Position numbers and translations under genes: made by a program. From Paenibacillus lignilyticus (lineage in GTDB: Bacteria; Bacillota; Bacilli; Paenibacillales; Paenibacillaceae), in contig NZ_JAGKSP010000006.1 in NCBI RefSeq assembly GCF_017942085.1, forward strand, positions 248,001 through 312,000: 64,000 nt of DNA, given 5' to 3'. How positions within the stretch are numbered: the first letter of the stretch is position 1; the number at the start of each line of letters is the position of its first letter. The notes under the pieces were generated by a model. That model was not told the origin of the DNA. It worked only from the letters and a program-made list of their open reading frames with translations, and ran no database searches. Below, piece after piece: positions 1 to 9,220 of this stretch.

Positions 1-1
1 C

Positions 2-331
2 GGCGATCTTATCGCAGCTTTTCAGAAGGCGCTCCGCAAAGCATCTAGACGTAATGTCATTGCGACCATTCAGCGTGACGAAATTTCGGTCAAAGACCGT
101 ATACGCGATATTATCGAGGTGCTCCGCGAATTCGAAACGGTCCGCTTCTCCAAGCTGATCCGCGACGATATGAGCCGGCACGAGGTAGTCGTTACCTTCC
201 TGGCGCTGCTTGAGCTGATGAAGATGAAGCATATTCGTTGTTATCAGCACAGCCTGTTTGAGGATATCGTCGTGCATTGGAGAGGAGAAGCAGTCGAAGG
301 TGGATTTCTCGAAACTGAAGTCGATTATTGA
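2..331 (+). CDS. scpA: Segregation and condensation protein A, C-terminal part (5' end outside window)
   Basis: This is the last 109 codons of ScpA, the kleisin subunit that bridges the SMC ATPase heads in chromosome condensation and segregation. The frame is open from base 2 to the stop at 331, so the start lies upstream of the window. The visible part ends in the winged-helix-type tail (FSKLIRDDMSRHEVVVTFLALLEL), typical of kleisin C-termini that bind the SMC head. The next gene, scpB, starts inside its 3' end, the usual arrangement for this complex. Identification rests on the tail sequence plus the neighbour. Confidence 0.9.
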   Translation, partial: GDLIAAFQKALRKASRRNVIATIQRDEISVKDRIRDIIEVLREFETVRFSKLIRDDMSRHEVVVTFLALLELMKMKHIRCYQHSLFEDIVVHWRGEAVEGGFLETEVDY

Positions 332-914
332 GGGTCTGCTGTTCATGGCCGGGGATGAAGGGCTGACGGCAAAGCAGCTATCCGAAATTCTGGAGATGGA
401 TGCAGCTGTGACGGCAGACATTGTGAAAGACCTAACGAAGGATTTAAAGAGCAAGAAGCGCGGCATTCAGGTTTCCTTCGTTGCCGGTGCATACCGGCTG
501 ACAACCAACCCTGCACATGCAGCGTACTTCGAGCGAATGGCCCACTCGCCGACGCGTTCAAGCTTGTCGCAGGCGGCGCTTGAGACGTTATCCATCGTTG
601 CGTACAGACAGCCGATAACGCGCGTAGATATCGAGGAAATTCGCGGCGTGAAGAGCGATCGGGCGATTGCATCGCTTGTAAACAAAGATTTAATCGAAGA
701 GATCGGCCGCGCCGAGCAAATCGGCAGACCGATTCTGTATGGAACGACGAAGTCGTTCCTCGATTACTTTGGGCTCGCGGGTCTTGATGCGTTGCCGGAA
801 CCATCGGCAGTCGTCGACGATTCCTTGGACGAGCAGACGCAAGCTCTCTTCGAGAGGCTGGAAGGACGTCAAATGACGCTCGAAGAAATGCCTACTCCAA
901 TAGAGGAAAGTTAG
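300..914 (+). CDS. scpB: Segregation and condensation protein B
   Basis: ScpB is the winged-helix KITE subunit of the Smc-ScpAB complex. The predicted 204-residue protein has the family core: an N-terminal winged helix (IIEGLLFMAGDEGLTAKQLSEIL) and a second one with QAALETLSIVAYRQPITR and IEEIRGVKSDRAI, followed by an acidic tail. The GTG at 300 is preferred because a GGAGAGGAG ribosome site lies about 10 bases upstream; a TTG at 258 in frame has no good site and adds an atypical head. It overlaps the scpA end by 32 bases, which suggests translational coupling. Confidence 0.93.
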   Translation: MDFSKLKSIIEGLLFMAGDEGLTAKQLSEILEMDAAVTADIVKDLTKDLKSKKRGIQVSFVAGAYRLTTNPAHAAYFERMAHSPTRSSLSQAALETLSIVAYRQPITRVDIEEIRGVKSDRAIASLVNKDLIEEIGRAEQIGRPILYGTTKSFLDYFGLAGLDALPEPSAVVDDSLDEQTQALFERLEGRQMTLEEMPTPIEES

Positions 915-983
915 AAACAAGAATGAGATTTGTCCGCTAGGTCATACTATATCCGACCAATTAAGGGAAACGGGGGAAACGCC

Positions 984-1679
984 ATGTTAGGCTACCCGCT
1001 CGGATGGATGATCGGGACAGGTCTCTTTTTTTTGCTCTTGATCATTGCGCTATCGTCTCCCGTTGTAATTCGCGGCCATATGAAACGGATTGGCAACGAT
1101 GATGATGCGGAGTTGCGCATTCGAGCATTATTCGGTTTGATTCATTATCATTGGCAGCTGCCGATTGTGAAGTTCAAAGGGATGAGCATCGAATTGAAAC
1201 AGGAAATGTTGGCGGAGAATGCAGGCGGGATTGATCTGAATGCCAAAATGAGCAGCGTGGATGCGAATTCGATCATGAAATCCATCGATAAAGCCCATTT
1301 GCTCCTCAAGCATACAGACGATATGCTCGGCTGGGTTCGAATCACGCTGGGACATGTAAGACTGACGGAATGGTATTGGCGAACAGCGGTTGGCACCGGT
1401 GACGCGATGTGGACTGCCATGCTGACCGGCATGGTCTGGTCGGTGAAAACAACTTCAATAGGCGTGCTGTCACAGCTCGTTCGATTGACTGCGGATCCAA
1501 GCCTTGTCGTTGAACCGGTGTACCAAAAGCCGCATTTCTCAACAGAAGGTAAATTCACGGCTAAGGTGCCGTTCGGTTATGCGATATTTGCCATTCTGCG
1601 GTTATTCGTTCGGATTAAGAAAGCGCATGGTCTGCCGGGCGGCTTTCTCGGCTTACAGCGTATTCTGCTTCGCGGCTGA
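984..1679 (+). CDS. DUF2953 family membrane-anchored protein (YtfI-like)
   Basis: The 231-residue product starts with a hydrophobic segment (about residues 7-26, MIGTGLFFLLLIIALSSPVV) followed by a soluble region of beta-rich character. The pattern and its place directly before a ytfJ-type gene match the YtfI (DUF2953) family of spore formers, whose biochemical role is not known. ATG 984 follows a purine-rich GGGAAACGGGGGAAAC; a TTG at 930 in frame would add an unlikely head. Probably co-transcribed with the next gene, 83 bases downstream. Confidence 0.75.
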   Translation: MLGYPLGWMIGTGLFFLLLIIALSSPVVIRGHMKRIGNDDDAELRIRALFGLIHYHWQLPIVKFKGMSIELKQEMLAENAGGIDLNAKMSSVDANSIMKSIDKAHLLLKHTDDMLGWVRITLGHVRLTEWYWRTAVGTGDAMWTAMLTGMVWSVKTTSIGVLSQLVRLTADPSLVVEPVYQKPHFSTEGKFTAKVPFGYAIFAILRLFVRIKKAHGLPGGFLGLQRILLRG

Positions 1680-1762
1680 TTACATAATGCTCCTTAAGCG
1701 GGGGAACGATATGAACGGCAAGGTGCAGCTACCGACTTTGAACCAAGGAGGACTTTTTTGAG

Positions 1763-2215
1763 ATGACAGACCATCCGATTCAAGGCTTAATGCAGACAGC
1801 AATGGAAAATATCAAAGAAATGGTCGATGTAAATACGATTGTCGGTGATCCGGTCCAAACCCCCGACGGCAGCGTCATCATGCCGATTTCGAAAGTGGGC
1901 TTCGGCTTTGTCGCGGGAGGCAGTGATATCCGGTTCGACGAGCATAAGCACGGGGAAGCCCATAACGCAGCCGTTCAATTGCCATTTGGAGGCGGCAGCG
2001 GGGGCGGGGTATCCATAACGCCAATCGCTTTCCTGGTCGTAGGCACGCAGGGGGTGCGTATTGTACCGCTGGATAATCAGACTCATTTGATGGAACGGGT
2101 CATTGATTCCGCGCCGCAAGTGTTCGAGAAAATCCAGAGCATGTTCAAGAAAAGCTCGACGAGCAGTGACAGCGGGCTGGAATCAGTCCTCATCGAAAGT
2201 ATGGATGGCCACTAA
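1763..2215 (+). CDS. ytfJ: GerW family sporulation protein (YtfJ)
   Basis: The 150-residue protein matches the YtfJ/GerW family needed for proper spore germination in Bacillus. Typical features are the N-terminal HPIQGLMQTAMENIKEMVDVNTIVGDP, the GxxIxPISKVGFGFVAGG segment, and a Gly-rich turn (about residues 74-82, FGGGSGGGV) followed by ITPIAFLVV. It has no signal peptide or membrane segment, so it should be cytosolic in the forespore. An AAGGAGGA ribosome site sits 10 bases before the ATG. An intrinsic terminator follows directly. Confidence 0.88.
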   Translation: MTDHPIQGLMQTAMENIKEMVDVNTIVGDPVQTPDGSVIMPISKVGFGFVAGGSDIRFDEHKHGEAHNAAVQLPFGGGSGGGVSITPIAFLVVGTQGVRIVPLDNQTHLMERVIDSAPQVFEKIQSMFKKSSTSSDSGLESVLIESMDGH

Positions 2216-2223
2216 TCGCATAT

Positions 2224-2256
2224 GGAACCGTCCCTGCGGGGCGGTTTCTTTTTTTT
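2224..2256 (+). terminator. Intrinsic terminator after ytfJ
   Basis: A 9-bp stem (AACCGTCCC with GGGGCGGTT, one G-U pair) closes a 3-base loop and is followed by TTTC and eight T. It separates the ytfI-ytfJ unit from dacB. Confidence 0.85.
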
Positions 2257-2272
2257 CAGGACGGGCTTGGTA

Positions 2273-2300
2273 GTATATCTCATGGACCTGTTCATATACT
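2273..2300 (+). promoter_or_regulatory. Candidate sigma-E promoter of dacB
   Basis: GTATAT (2273-2278), a 14-base spacer and CATATACT (2293-2300) resemble the mother-cell sigma-E pattern (ATATT type -35, CATACAAT -10). It lies about 47 bases before the dacB start. The B. subtilis dacB operon is known to use sigma-E, which supports the call, but the motif match is partial. Confidence 0.45.
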
Positions 2301-2346
2301 GGTACAAGACCATGTTCTTGCCCGCCAGTTTCGAAGGAGGAAGTGT

Positions 2347-3555
2347 ATGAGGTCGAGATTCACCCGAAAACGGTACAAATTGATCGTGCTGGCAACCGCG
2401 GTTTTCCTCTTCCTGTCGGGATTCACGACAGCTGCCGCTGCTCCGAAGGGGAGCGTTTCGACCCATGCGAAAGGCGCAGCGCTTATCGATGTGGAGTCAG
2501 GCCGCATTCTCTACAGTTATAACGGGGACAAGCCCATGCTAATTGCCAGCTTAACGAAAATCATGACGGCGATCGTAGCCATTGAGCACGGTAAGCTCAC
2601 GGACAAAGTGAAAACGAGTATTCGAGCAGCAGGCAAAGAAGGGTCCTCCATCTATTTGCAACGCGGCGAGGAAATGAGCTTGCAAAATATGCTTTACGGC
2701 TTGATGCTCCGCTCCGGCAATGATGCGGCAACCGCGATTGCGGAGCATGTCGGCGGCACGGAGGAAGGTTTCGTCCATATGATGAACGAGAAGGCGCAGA
2801 TGCTCGGCCTCTCTAATTCGCAGTTCATGAACCCCAGCGGCCTGGACGCCGAGGGACATTATTCTTCCGCGAACGATCTGGCCAAGCTGACTGCTTACGC
2901 CTTGAAGAACCCGGTGTTTAAAGAAATCGTGAAAACGAAAGAGAAGAAGGCTCCTAATCCGAACGATAGTTGGGACTACCTATGGCGAAATAAAAATAAA
3001 ATGCTCACGATGTACGAAGGAGCAGACGGCGTCAAAACGGGCTATACGAAGAAGTCGCTTCGCACGCTAGTCAGCTCGGCTACTCGGAATGGCCAACAGC
3101 TTGTTGCCGTGACTTTAAACGACGGCAATGATTGGCAGGATCACCGAAAGCTGCTCGACTTCGGATTCGCCAATTTCCGCTTAACCGAAGTGACGCACAA
3201 AGGTCAGTCGATAAACGGGTATCCGCTTGCCGTTGGACGGACGCTGCTCTATCCGTTTGCAGAAGGCGAGCAGCAGCAGCTGCGCTCGAAGCTGACGCTT
3301 ATCGATGCAAACTCTACTGCGTACAAGCTTGGTGAGCGCGGGAAGCTGGAGTGGTTTATCGGCGAGGAGAGGATCGGGTCGACGCCTGTATTTGATCCGC
3401 AGAGTCAGCGTATTACATTGCCGGAGAAACCGGCTTGGGTGATCGGTGATCAATCAGAGTCTGCTTATGGCGGTTTATCGTCAGCTTCCTTCCGCCGGGC
3501 ATTGACGGTCACGCTGTCAACTTTGTTTGGAGGGAAGGAGGCCGGGGGATGGTAA
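2347..3555 (+). CDS. dacB: D-alanyl-D-alanine carboxypeptidase (spore cortex PBP5*-like)
   Basis: This 402-residue penicillin-binding protein trims the terminal D-Ala of peptidoglycan stem peptides. A signal sequence covers about residues 12-32. The three class C active-site motifs are present: S68-L-T-K71, S123-G-N125 and K230-T-G232, followed by the PBP5 C-terminal beta domain and a hydrophobic tail. Its position directly upstream of spmA-spmB identifies it as the DacB of the cortex-maturation operon rather than vegetative DacA. The ATG follows GAAGGAGGAAG. Its stop overlaps the spmA start by 7 bases. Confidence 0.92.
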   Translation: MRSRFTRKRYKLIVLATAVFLFLSGFTTAAAAPKGSVSTHAKGAALIDVESGRILYSYNGDKPMLIASLTKIMTAIVAIEHGKLTDKVKTSIRAAGKEGSSIYLQRGEEMSLQNMLYGLMLRSGNDAATAIAEHVGGTEEGFVHMMNEKAQMLGLSNSQFMNPSGLDAEGHYSSANDLAKLTAYALKNPVFKEIVKTKEKKAPNPNDSWDYLWRNKNKMLTMYEGADGVKTGYTKKSLRTLVSSATRNGQQLVAVTLNDGNDWQDHRKLLDFGFANFRLTEVTHKGQSINGYPLAVGRTLLYPFAEGEQQQLRSKLTLIDANSTAYKLGERGKLEWFIGEERIGSTPVFDPQSQRITLPEKPAWVIGDQSESAYGGLSSASFRRALTVTLSTLFGGKEAGGW

Positions 3556-4226
3556 ATTTCATTTGGCTTTTCTTTATTGCGGTCAGCTTCGTTGCAGCTA
3601 TCGTGAATGGTCGAATGGAAGCCTTGACCGAGGCCGCTTTTGAGGGGGCGAAGAGCGGCGTCACAGTCAGCTTCGGGCTCATCAGCGTGATGGTGTTCTG
3701 GTTGGGGCTTATGCGGATTGGCGAGGACGCCGGCCTGCTCCGCAAAATCGCTGCCTTGCTGCAGCCGGTTGTCCGTTTTCTATTCCCAGACGTGCCGAAG
3801 GGTCACCCGGCCCTCGGTTACATAATGAGCAACATGAGCGCAAACATACTTGGGCTTGGCAATGCGGCAACACCGATGGGGATCAAAGCGATGCAGGAGC
3901 TGCAGAAGCTCAATCCGGACAAAGAGACCGCTTCAGCGGCGATGTGTACGTTGCTTGCGCTCAATACTTCAAGCATTACGCTTGTCCCTACAACGTTGAT
4001 TGCCATTCGCATGACCTACAGCTCGGCGCATCCCGCGGAGATTGTCGGGACGACGTTAGCAGCGACCTTGGTTGCAACAGCGGCTGCGATTGCAGCCGAT
4101 CGCTGGTACCGCAAACGATATCGCAACAAGCCGCCGCGATTTACAAGTCGCGATGGAACGGCAGCTCCTCGAAGTATGGAGTCGCTGACGGCAGACGGCC
4201 AAGGAAAGGGTGAGGCCGTTGTATGA
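3549..4226 (+). CDS. spmA: Spore maturation protein A
   Basis: SpmA is a multi-pass membrane protein of the nucleoside-recognition/Gate family that helps dehydrate the spore core. The 225-residue product has membrane segments near residues 2-22, 40-58, 85-105, 127-150 and 158-178. Family hallmarks are SVMVFWLGLMRIGEDAGL and the NMSANILGLGNAATPMG loop. The start codon lies inside the dacB stop (ATGGTAA), so translation is probably coupled. The hydrophilic C-terminal tail runs into the spmB start. Confidence 0.93.
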   Translation: MVNFIWLFFIAVSFVAAIVNGRMEALTEAAFEGAKSGVTVSFGLISVMVFWLGLMRIGEDAGLLRKIAALLQPVVRFLFPDVPKGHPALGYIMSNMSANILGLGNAATPMGIKAMQELQKLNPDKETASAAMCTLLALNTSSITLVPTTLIAIRMTYSSAHPAEIVGTTLAATLVATAAAIAADRWYRKRYRNKPPRFTSRDGTAAPRSMESLTADGQGKGEAVV

Positions 4227-4752
4227 ATGGATAACGGCCATCTCGGCATGGATCATCCCGTTCATGATCGTGTTTATTCCGCTTTATGCCGCATTTAAAC
4301 GCGTGCCCGTCTATGAAACGTTTATTGAAGGCGCTAAGGACGGTTTCGGTACCGCCATTAACATTATTCCGCATTTGGTCGGCATGATGGTAGCGATCAG
4401 TATGTTCCGAGCATCCGGTGCGATGGATATGATGGCTTCGCTCATACGACCCTTGTTCGATGGCTTGGGGATTCCAAGCGAGGTATTGCCGCTGGGGCTG
4501 CTGCGGCCGCTTACGGGAGCCGGGTCGCTGGCTTTCACGACGGAGCTTATTAAGACGTATGGACCTGATTCCATGATTGGCCGGATTTCATCTACGATTC
4601 AAGGGAGTACGGATACAACGTTGTACGTACTCACGGTATATTTTGGAGCGGTAGGAATCAGGCGCAGTAAGTACGCGCTTAAAGTAGGATTGTTTTCAGA
4701 TTTCGTCGGTTTTTTCGCTGCTATTATCATTTGTTTATTGGTGTTTGGATAA
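4210..4752 (+). CDS. spmB: Spore maturation protein B
   Basis: Partner of SpmA, same membrane family, 180 residues. It contains the conserved LIRPLFDGLGIPSEVLPLG, RPLTGAGSLAF and TIQGSTDTTLYVLTVYFGAV blocks. The start is uncertain: GTG 4210 is adjacent to the AAGGAAAGG site, while TTG 4219 has better spacing and gives a head more like known SpmB. Either way it overlaps the end of spmA. It closes the dacB-spmA-spmB operon. Confidence 0.92.
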   Translation: MRPLYEWITAISAWIIPFMIVFIPLYAAFKRVPVYETFIEGAKDGFGTAINIIPHLVGMMVAISMFRASGAMDMMASLIRPLFDGLGIPSEVLPLGLLRPLTGAGSLAFTTELIKTYGPDSMIGRISSTIQGSTDTTLYVLTVYFGAVGIRRSKYALKVGLFSDFVGFFAAIIICLLVFG

Positions 4753-4766
4753 ATTGCGATGAGTTG

Positions 4767-4815
4767 GCCCGCAAGAGTGCTGCACGAATGGTGCATCGCT
4801 CTCGCGGGCTTATTT
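4767..4815 (+). terminator. Terminator-like hairpin after spmB
   Basis: GCCCGCAAGAGTG pairs with CGCTCTCGCGGGC through one mismatch and one G-T, with an inner TGCAC/GTGCA extension and a short TTATTT tail. The stem is strong but the T-tract is weak. Confidence 0.65.
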
Positions 4816-4873
4816 GCTGCGTACTTTCTTTCCACCTGTCATTTAGGGTATGATGGTGGGTGAGGTGAAATCA

Positions 4874-5614
4874 TTGGAACGTTTACAGAAGATTTTAGCG
4901 CAGGCAGGCGTCGCATCACGCCGCAAATGCGAGGAGCTCATTTTGTCCGGTCAAGTACAGGTCAATGAGGAGACAGTGACCACGCTGGGGGTCAAAGCAG
5001 ACCCGGCCGTTGATATCATTACGGTGAAGGGCCGCAGAATCCAGAGTGAAAACAAGCTATACTTGATGCTTCATAAGCCCAAAGGCGTCATTACAAGTGC
5101 GAGTGACCCTCAGGGACGTAAGATTGTGGCGGACTATCTGCCGGGAATTACAGAGCGCGTTTATCCTGTAGGCCGGCTTGATTATGATACGGAAGGTTTG
5201 CTGCTGCTTACGAATGACGGCGAGTTTGCGAACTTATTGACGCATCCCAGCCATCACGTACCGAAGACTTACTGGGCCACTGTAAAAGGGGTGCCTCACG
5301 GCACGGCGCTTGAGCGGTTGCAGCAGGGCATTCTGCTTGAGGACGGAATGACAGCACCTGCAGAGGTAGAGTATCACGATGTGAATACGGAGAAGAACCA
5401 GGCGACGATTACGATCACGATCTACGAGGGGCGGAACAGACAGGTTCGTCGGATGTTCGATGCCATTAATCATCCGGTGCTGCTGCTTCGCCGAGTACGA
5501 TTCGGTGAATTGGGACTACACGGACTGGCTCGTGGAAAGTTCCGCCATTTAACGCCTAAAGAGGTCCAAGAGCTGCGCGCAGCGGCTGTCAAGACACATA
5601 AAATTCAAAAATAA
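4874..5614 (+). CDS. rluB: 23S rRNA pseudouridine synthase RluB
   Basis: This converts a uridine of 23S rRNA domain V to pseudouridine. The N-terminal S4 RNA-binding domain (RLQKILAQAGVASRRKCEELI) is followed by the RsuA/RluB catalytic domain with the active-site motif YPVGRLDYDTEGLLLLTNDG and the later YEGRNRQVRRMFD. TTG 4874 fits family starts and has GGTGAGGTG 6 bases upstream; GTG 4865 and ATG 4850/4853 are in-frame alternatives. It sits between spmB and resA as in B. subtilis. Confidence 0.9.
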   Translation: MERLQKILAQAGVASRRKCEELILSGQVQVNEETVTTLGVKADPAVDIITVKGRRIQSENKLYLMLHKPKGVITSASDPQGRKIVADYLPGITERVYPVGRLDYDTEGLLLLTNDGEFANLLTHPSHHVPKTYWATVKGVPHGTALERLQQGILLEDGMTAPAEVEYHDVNTEKNQATITITIYEGRNRQVRRMFDAINHPVLLLRRVRFGELGLHGLARGKFRHLTPKEVQELRAAAVKTHKIQK

Positions 5615-5618
5615 CGAG

Positions 5619-5650
5619 CGACGGCAACCTCAATTGCCGTCGAATTTTCG
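5619..5650 (+). terminator. Terminator-like hairpin after rluB
   Basis: A perfect 9-bp stem CGACGGCAA/TTGCCGTCG with a 6-base loop, followed by AATTTTCGTT. The T-run is short, so termination may be partial before resA. Confidence 0.6.
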
Positions 5651-5717
5651 TTATAATGATAGTATTCGAATTCATGTAAATTGCAGCATAAGAACGGGCG
5701 GTGACTAACGAACATTT

Positions 5718-6245
5718 ATGAAATCGAACCGCAGACTCATTCAACTGGTTATTTTCCTGGGCGTACTGCTCCTTGGGGGCTACGCGATCGGCAATGCACT
5801 GTTTAGTTCTCACGACGGGCTGCCGCGGAAAGGCTCAGAGCCGCCGGATTTTGCCCTGCTCGGCATGGACGGCCAGACGCACCGGCTCGCGGACTACAAA
5901 GGCAAGGCACTTGTCATTAATTTCTGGGGTACATACTGCCCGGGCTGCGTAACGGAGACGCCGGATTTGGTAGCCCAATACGCAAAGCATAAAGACAAGC
6001 CGTTTGAAGTTGTCGGGATTAATCTTGGCGAGGACAAACTGACCGTTTCAAATTTTGTGAAGCAGTTTGATGTCAACTATTCCATTCTGCTTAACGAGAA
6101 CAACGACGTACAGCGAAAGTACGGTTTGAAGTCGTATCCCACTACCTTCTTTGTGAAGCCGGATGGAACGATTCAAGACATCTTTGTCGGACCGATGGCG
6201 GAAGCGGACATGGACAAGCGTATCGAGAAATTGCTTCAGTCCTAG
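5718..6245 (+). CDS. resA: Extracytoplasmic thiol-disulfide oxidoreductase ResA
   Basis: ResA reduces the heme-binding cysteines of apocytochrome c on the outer face of the membrane. The 175-residue protein has an N-terminal membrane anchor (about residues 7-27) and a thioredoxin/TlpA fold with the redox motif C74-P-G-C77 in WGTYCPGC; the B. subtilis enzyme has CEPC. The cis-proline segment YGLKSYPTTFFV is also present. It is the first gene of resABC, 18 bases before resB. Confidence 0.93.
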   Translation: MKSNRRLIQLVIFLGVLLLGGYAIGNALFSSHDGLPRKGSEPPDFALLGMDGQTHRLADYKGKALVINFWGTYCPGCVTETPDLVAQYAKHKDKPFEVVGINLGEDKLTVSNFVKQFDVNYSILLNENNDVQRKYGLKSYPTTFFVKPDGTIQDIFVGPMAEADMDKRIEKLLQS

Positions 6246-6263
6246 TCGAAGGAGGTTTTTTGC

Positions 6264-7928
6264 ATGTTGACTTTTGAAAATACGAAATGCGAATGCGGTC
6301 ACCAGAATCCGGTCGGAACCGTGCTTTGCGAGCATTGCGGCAACCCGCTGGACGGCGAAGAAGCAGAGAGCGATGCGCCGCTCGAGATGCGATACGACGG
6401 CATTGCCCGCCGCTCGCAGAAGACGAACCCGTCACCGATTGACCGCGTTTGGAACTTTTTCTCTTCGGTAAAGATTGCTGTTCGGCTGATCGTGATTACG
6501 CTGATTGCGGCTATGATCGGCACGATTTTCACACAAGAGAATGCCTTCATCTCATTTGATCCTACGACGTATTACGAAGAGCGTTACGGCTGGATCGGCA
6601 AATGGTATTATAAGCTCGGCTTCTCCAATACGTATGAGTCGTGGTGGTTTATCGGACTGCTCGTGATGATCGGAACCTCGCTCGTTATTTGCAGTCTTGA
6701 CCGCGTGCTGCCGCTCTATCGGGCACTGAACAAGCAGCAAATTCGCAAGCACAATACCTTCTTGACCAGACAGAAGACCGTGTATGCGAGTGATATCGAA
6801 GGCTCGGCAGAGAATTGGACCGCAGCTATGGCTAAGGAGCTAAAGCGAAAGCATTATAAGGTCCATCAAGAAGGCGATGCACTTCTGGCAGAGAAATACC
6901 GGTTCAGTCGCTGGGGGCCTTATATTAATCATATCGGCTTGATCGTGTTCTTGCTCGCGGTACTGCTGCGCACGCTTCCCGGCTGGGCAATGGACAATTA
7001 TGTAACGGTGACGGAAGGGGATACGGTTCAAATCCCCGAAACGAACTATTACGTGAAGAATGAGAAGTTTACGATCAACTATTATACGGACGCAGAGCTT
7101 CCGGAATCGCTGAAAGGAACGGCTCGGGCCAAACTCTATGAGACGAAAGCCGTGCTTTACGAATGCGAGGCGGATTGCGACGATCCTTCCAAGCAGCCGC
7201 AATTGAAGGAAGTGAAACGGCACAATATTATCGTGAACGATCCTCTTTCCTACAAAGGCATCAAGGCATATCAATTCGGCTTTGACGATACACCGAAGCT
7301 AAAGGCCGTTCATCCGGTACTTATCGACCACAAGACTGGCCAAACCTATGGACCATTCGATCTTGTCATGCGGAATCCGGAATTAACCTACAAGCTTGGA
7401 CCGTATACACTTGAGCTCCGCCAGACGTACATGGATTTTGCGCTGAATTCGGAAGGCAAGCCGACGACGAAATCCAAGGAACCGAACGCGCCGGCATTTG
7501 TGTTCGTCATGAAAGGCCCGGATTTGGCCGCGGATGGCGTGCCGTATATGTACTTCCCGAAACAGACCGATAAAGCGAGATTCAGTCAGGATCTCATCAA
7601 TGGGGATCTGGCTAAACGGTTTGAGCTGAAGGTGCCTACTATGGAAGGCGTTGAGTTCGCAGGCGTAATGACCTCGCTCAATATCCGCTCGGACCGGGCG
7701 ATGCCTTATATTTGGGTGGGGGCAGGCATTTCGATGTTCGGACTGCTGCTCGGCTCTTATTGGCATCACCGCAGAATTTGGCTTCGCATAGACGGCGGCC
7801 GCGTCACGTTAGGCGCACATACGAACAAGAACAATTACGGCATGCGTGCCGAGGTCGCTTCCGCATTACGCGGTTTAGGCGTCGTCGTAGAGCCGAAGTC
7901 GCTCGATAACGGGAGGAACAAGTCGTGA
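6264..7928 (+). CDS. resB: Cytochrome c biogenesis protein ResB
   Basis: ResB (System II, CcsB type) works with ResC to export heme and attach it to cytochrome c. The 554-residue protein has membrane segments near residues 70-92, 130-150 and 213-232 and near the C-terminus (about 478-498), with a large external domain between. The first 30 residues hold a small zinc-ribbon-like element, C-x-C ... C-x2-C, a head that known Bacillus ResB also has. The ATG follows AAGGAGG; the end overlaps resC by 4 bases. Confidence 0.93.
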   Translation: MLTFENTKCECGHQNPVGTVLCEHCGNPLDGEEAESDAPLEMRYDGIARRSQKTNPSPIDRVWNFFSSVKIAVRLIVITLIAAMIGTIFTQENAFISFDPTTYYEERYGWIGKWYYKLGFSNTYESWWFIGLLVMIGTSLVICSLDRVLPLYRALNKQQIRKHNTFLTRQKTVYASDIEGSAENWTAAMAKELKRKHYKVHQEGDALLAEKYRFSRWGPYINHIGLIVFLLAVLLRTLPGWAMDNYVTVTEGDTVQIPETNYYVKNEKFTINYYTDAELPESLKGTARAKLYETKAVLYECEADCDDPSKQPQLKEVKRHNIIVNDPLSYKGIKAYQFGFDDTPKLKAVHPVLIDHKTGQTYGPFDLVMRNPELTYKLGPYTLELRQTYMDFALNSEGKPTTKSKEPNAPAFVFVMKGPDLAADGVPYMYFPKQTDKARFSQDLINGDLAKRFELKVPTMEGVEFAGVMTSLNIRSDRAMPYIWVGAGISMFGLLLGSYWHHRRIWLRIDGGRVTLGAHTNKNNYGMRAEVASALRGLGVVVEPKSLDNGRNKS

Positions 7929-9184
7929 GTTTGCTTGATTTTAGCAGCGACGCATTTATAGTCGCATTTTTCTTGTATTGCTTCGGATTTATGTTTTATG
8001 GCGTTTCGGCATTGGGTCGCAAATGGAGCAACCGCAGTCCGGAAGAGCATGTTCGCCGCTGGGGACGCATCGCTTACGGGGTATCGATCCTCGGATTTGC
8101 TTCACATGTCACATTCTTTATTACACGCTGGATCGGCGGAGGTCACATTCCGACCAGCAACATGTATGAGTTTATGACGTTTCTGGCCATGGCGATCATG
8201 TTTGCTTTTATCGTCGTCAACGCTATTTACCGCAAACCGCTGCTTGGTTTGTTTACCTTGCCGCTAACGGTTATTATCGTCGCTTACGCCGCGGTATTCC
8301 CTCAAGAAGTGCAGCCGCTAATTCCGGCTCTGCAATCGATCTGGCTTAAAGTGCATGTGACGACAGCGGCAACAGGCGAAGCCTTCTTCGCGGTCGGTTT
8401 TGCTGCAGGACTTATGTATCTGCTTCGTACGGTTGACTTCAAGAAAACAAGTCCGCAAGCTAGACGCGAACAGCGCTGGGTCGAATTTACGCTCTTTGTC
8501 ATCGTTGTGATCATTGCCTTCATCGGTTCGGTCTTCTCGTTCCGCGGTGCAGGCTACGAAGCGACGTTCAAGCAAGAGAATGTCGTGATCGACGATAAAG
8601 GAATCGAGAGCACGACAACGGAAACGGTTGAATATTCCCTTCCGCCCATCTTCAAGCCTTTCAACAGCCAAGACGTGTTGGTTGAACCATTCCTTGGCGT
8701 GAAGAAACCGCTGATGGAAACACCGTCTTGGATGAAAGGTGTCAACGCGGCACGCAAGCTGAACACCATTACGTGGTCGATCATCAACGGAGCGATTCTG
8801 TACGGTCTTCTCCGCCTGGTGCTGCGTAAGCGAATTGGGGCTGCGATTCATCCGCTTATGGATGGTATCGACGAGGATGATATCGATGAAATCAGTTATC
8901 GCGCCATTGCGATCGGGTATCCGATCTTCATGTTAGGCGCGCTCATATTCGCGATGATCTGGGCTTACATTGCCTGGTCGCGTTTCTGGGGCTGGGATCC
9001 GAAAGAAGTGTGGGCCCTTATTACGTGGCTGTACTACACGGCCTACCTGCACTTGCGTCTATCGCGCGGATGGCATGGTTCCAAGTCGGCATGGCTTGCG
9101 GTTATCGGCTTTGTCGTCGTCATGTTTACGCTGATCGGGGTTAACTTGGTCCTCGTCGGCTTGCACTCTTACGCAGGCGTTTAA
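7925..9184 (+). CDS. resC: Cytochrome c biogenesis protein ResC (CcsA family)
   Basis: A 419-residue multi-pass protein that carries the heme-handling WWD-type motif (WGWDPKEVWALITW, near residues 358-371) of CcsA/ResC. Together with ResB it forms the System II cytochrome c synthase. It begins with GTG in a GTGA overlap with the resB stop, so translation is coupled. A 36-base gap with a GAAAGGAGA site leads to resD. Confidence 0.93.
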   Translation: MSLLDFSSDAFIVAFFLYCFGFMFYGVSALGRKWSNRSPEEHVRRWGRIAYGVSILGFASHVTFFITRWIGGGHIPTSNMYEFMTFLAMAIMFAFIVVNAIYRKPLLGLFTLPLTVIIVAYAAVFPQEVQPLIPALQSIWLKVHVTTAATGEAFFAVGFAAGLMYLLRTVDFKKTSPQARREQRWVEFTLFVIVVIIAFIGSVFSFRGAGYEATFKQENVVIDDKGIESTTTETVEYSLPPIFKPFNSQDVLVEPFLGVKKPLMETPSWMKGVNAARKLNTITWSIINGAILYGLLRLVLRKRIGAAIHPLMDGIDEDDIDEISYRAIAIGYPIFMLGALIFAMIWAYIAWSRFWGWDPKEVWALITWLYYTAYLHLRLSRGWHGSKSAWLAVIGFVVVMFTLIGVNLVLVGLHSYAGV

Positions 9185-9220
9185 TGATGATTAGCACAGA
9201 TTTGAAAGGAGACAACGGAC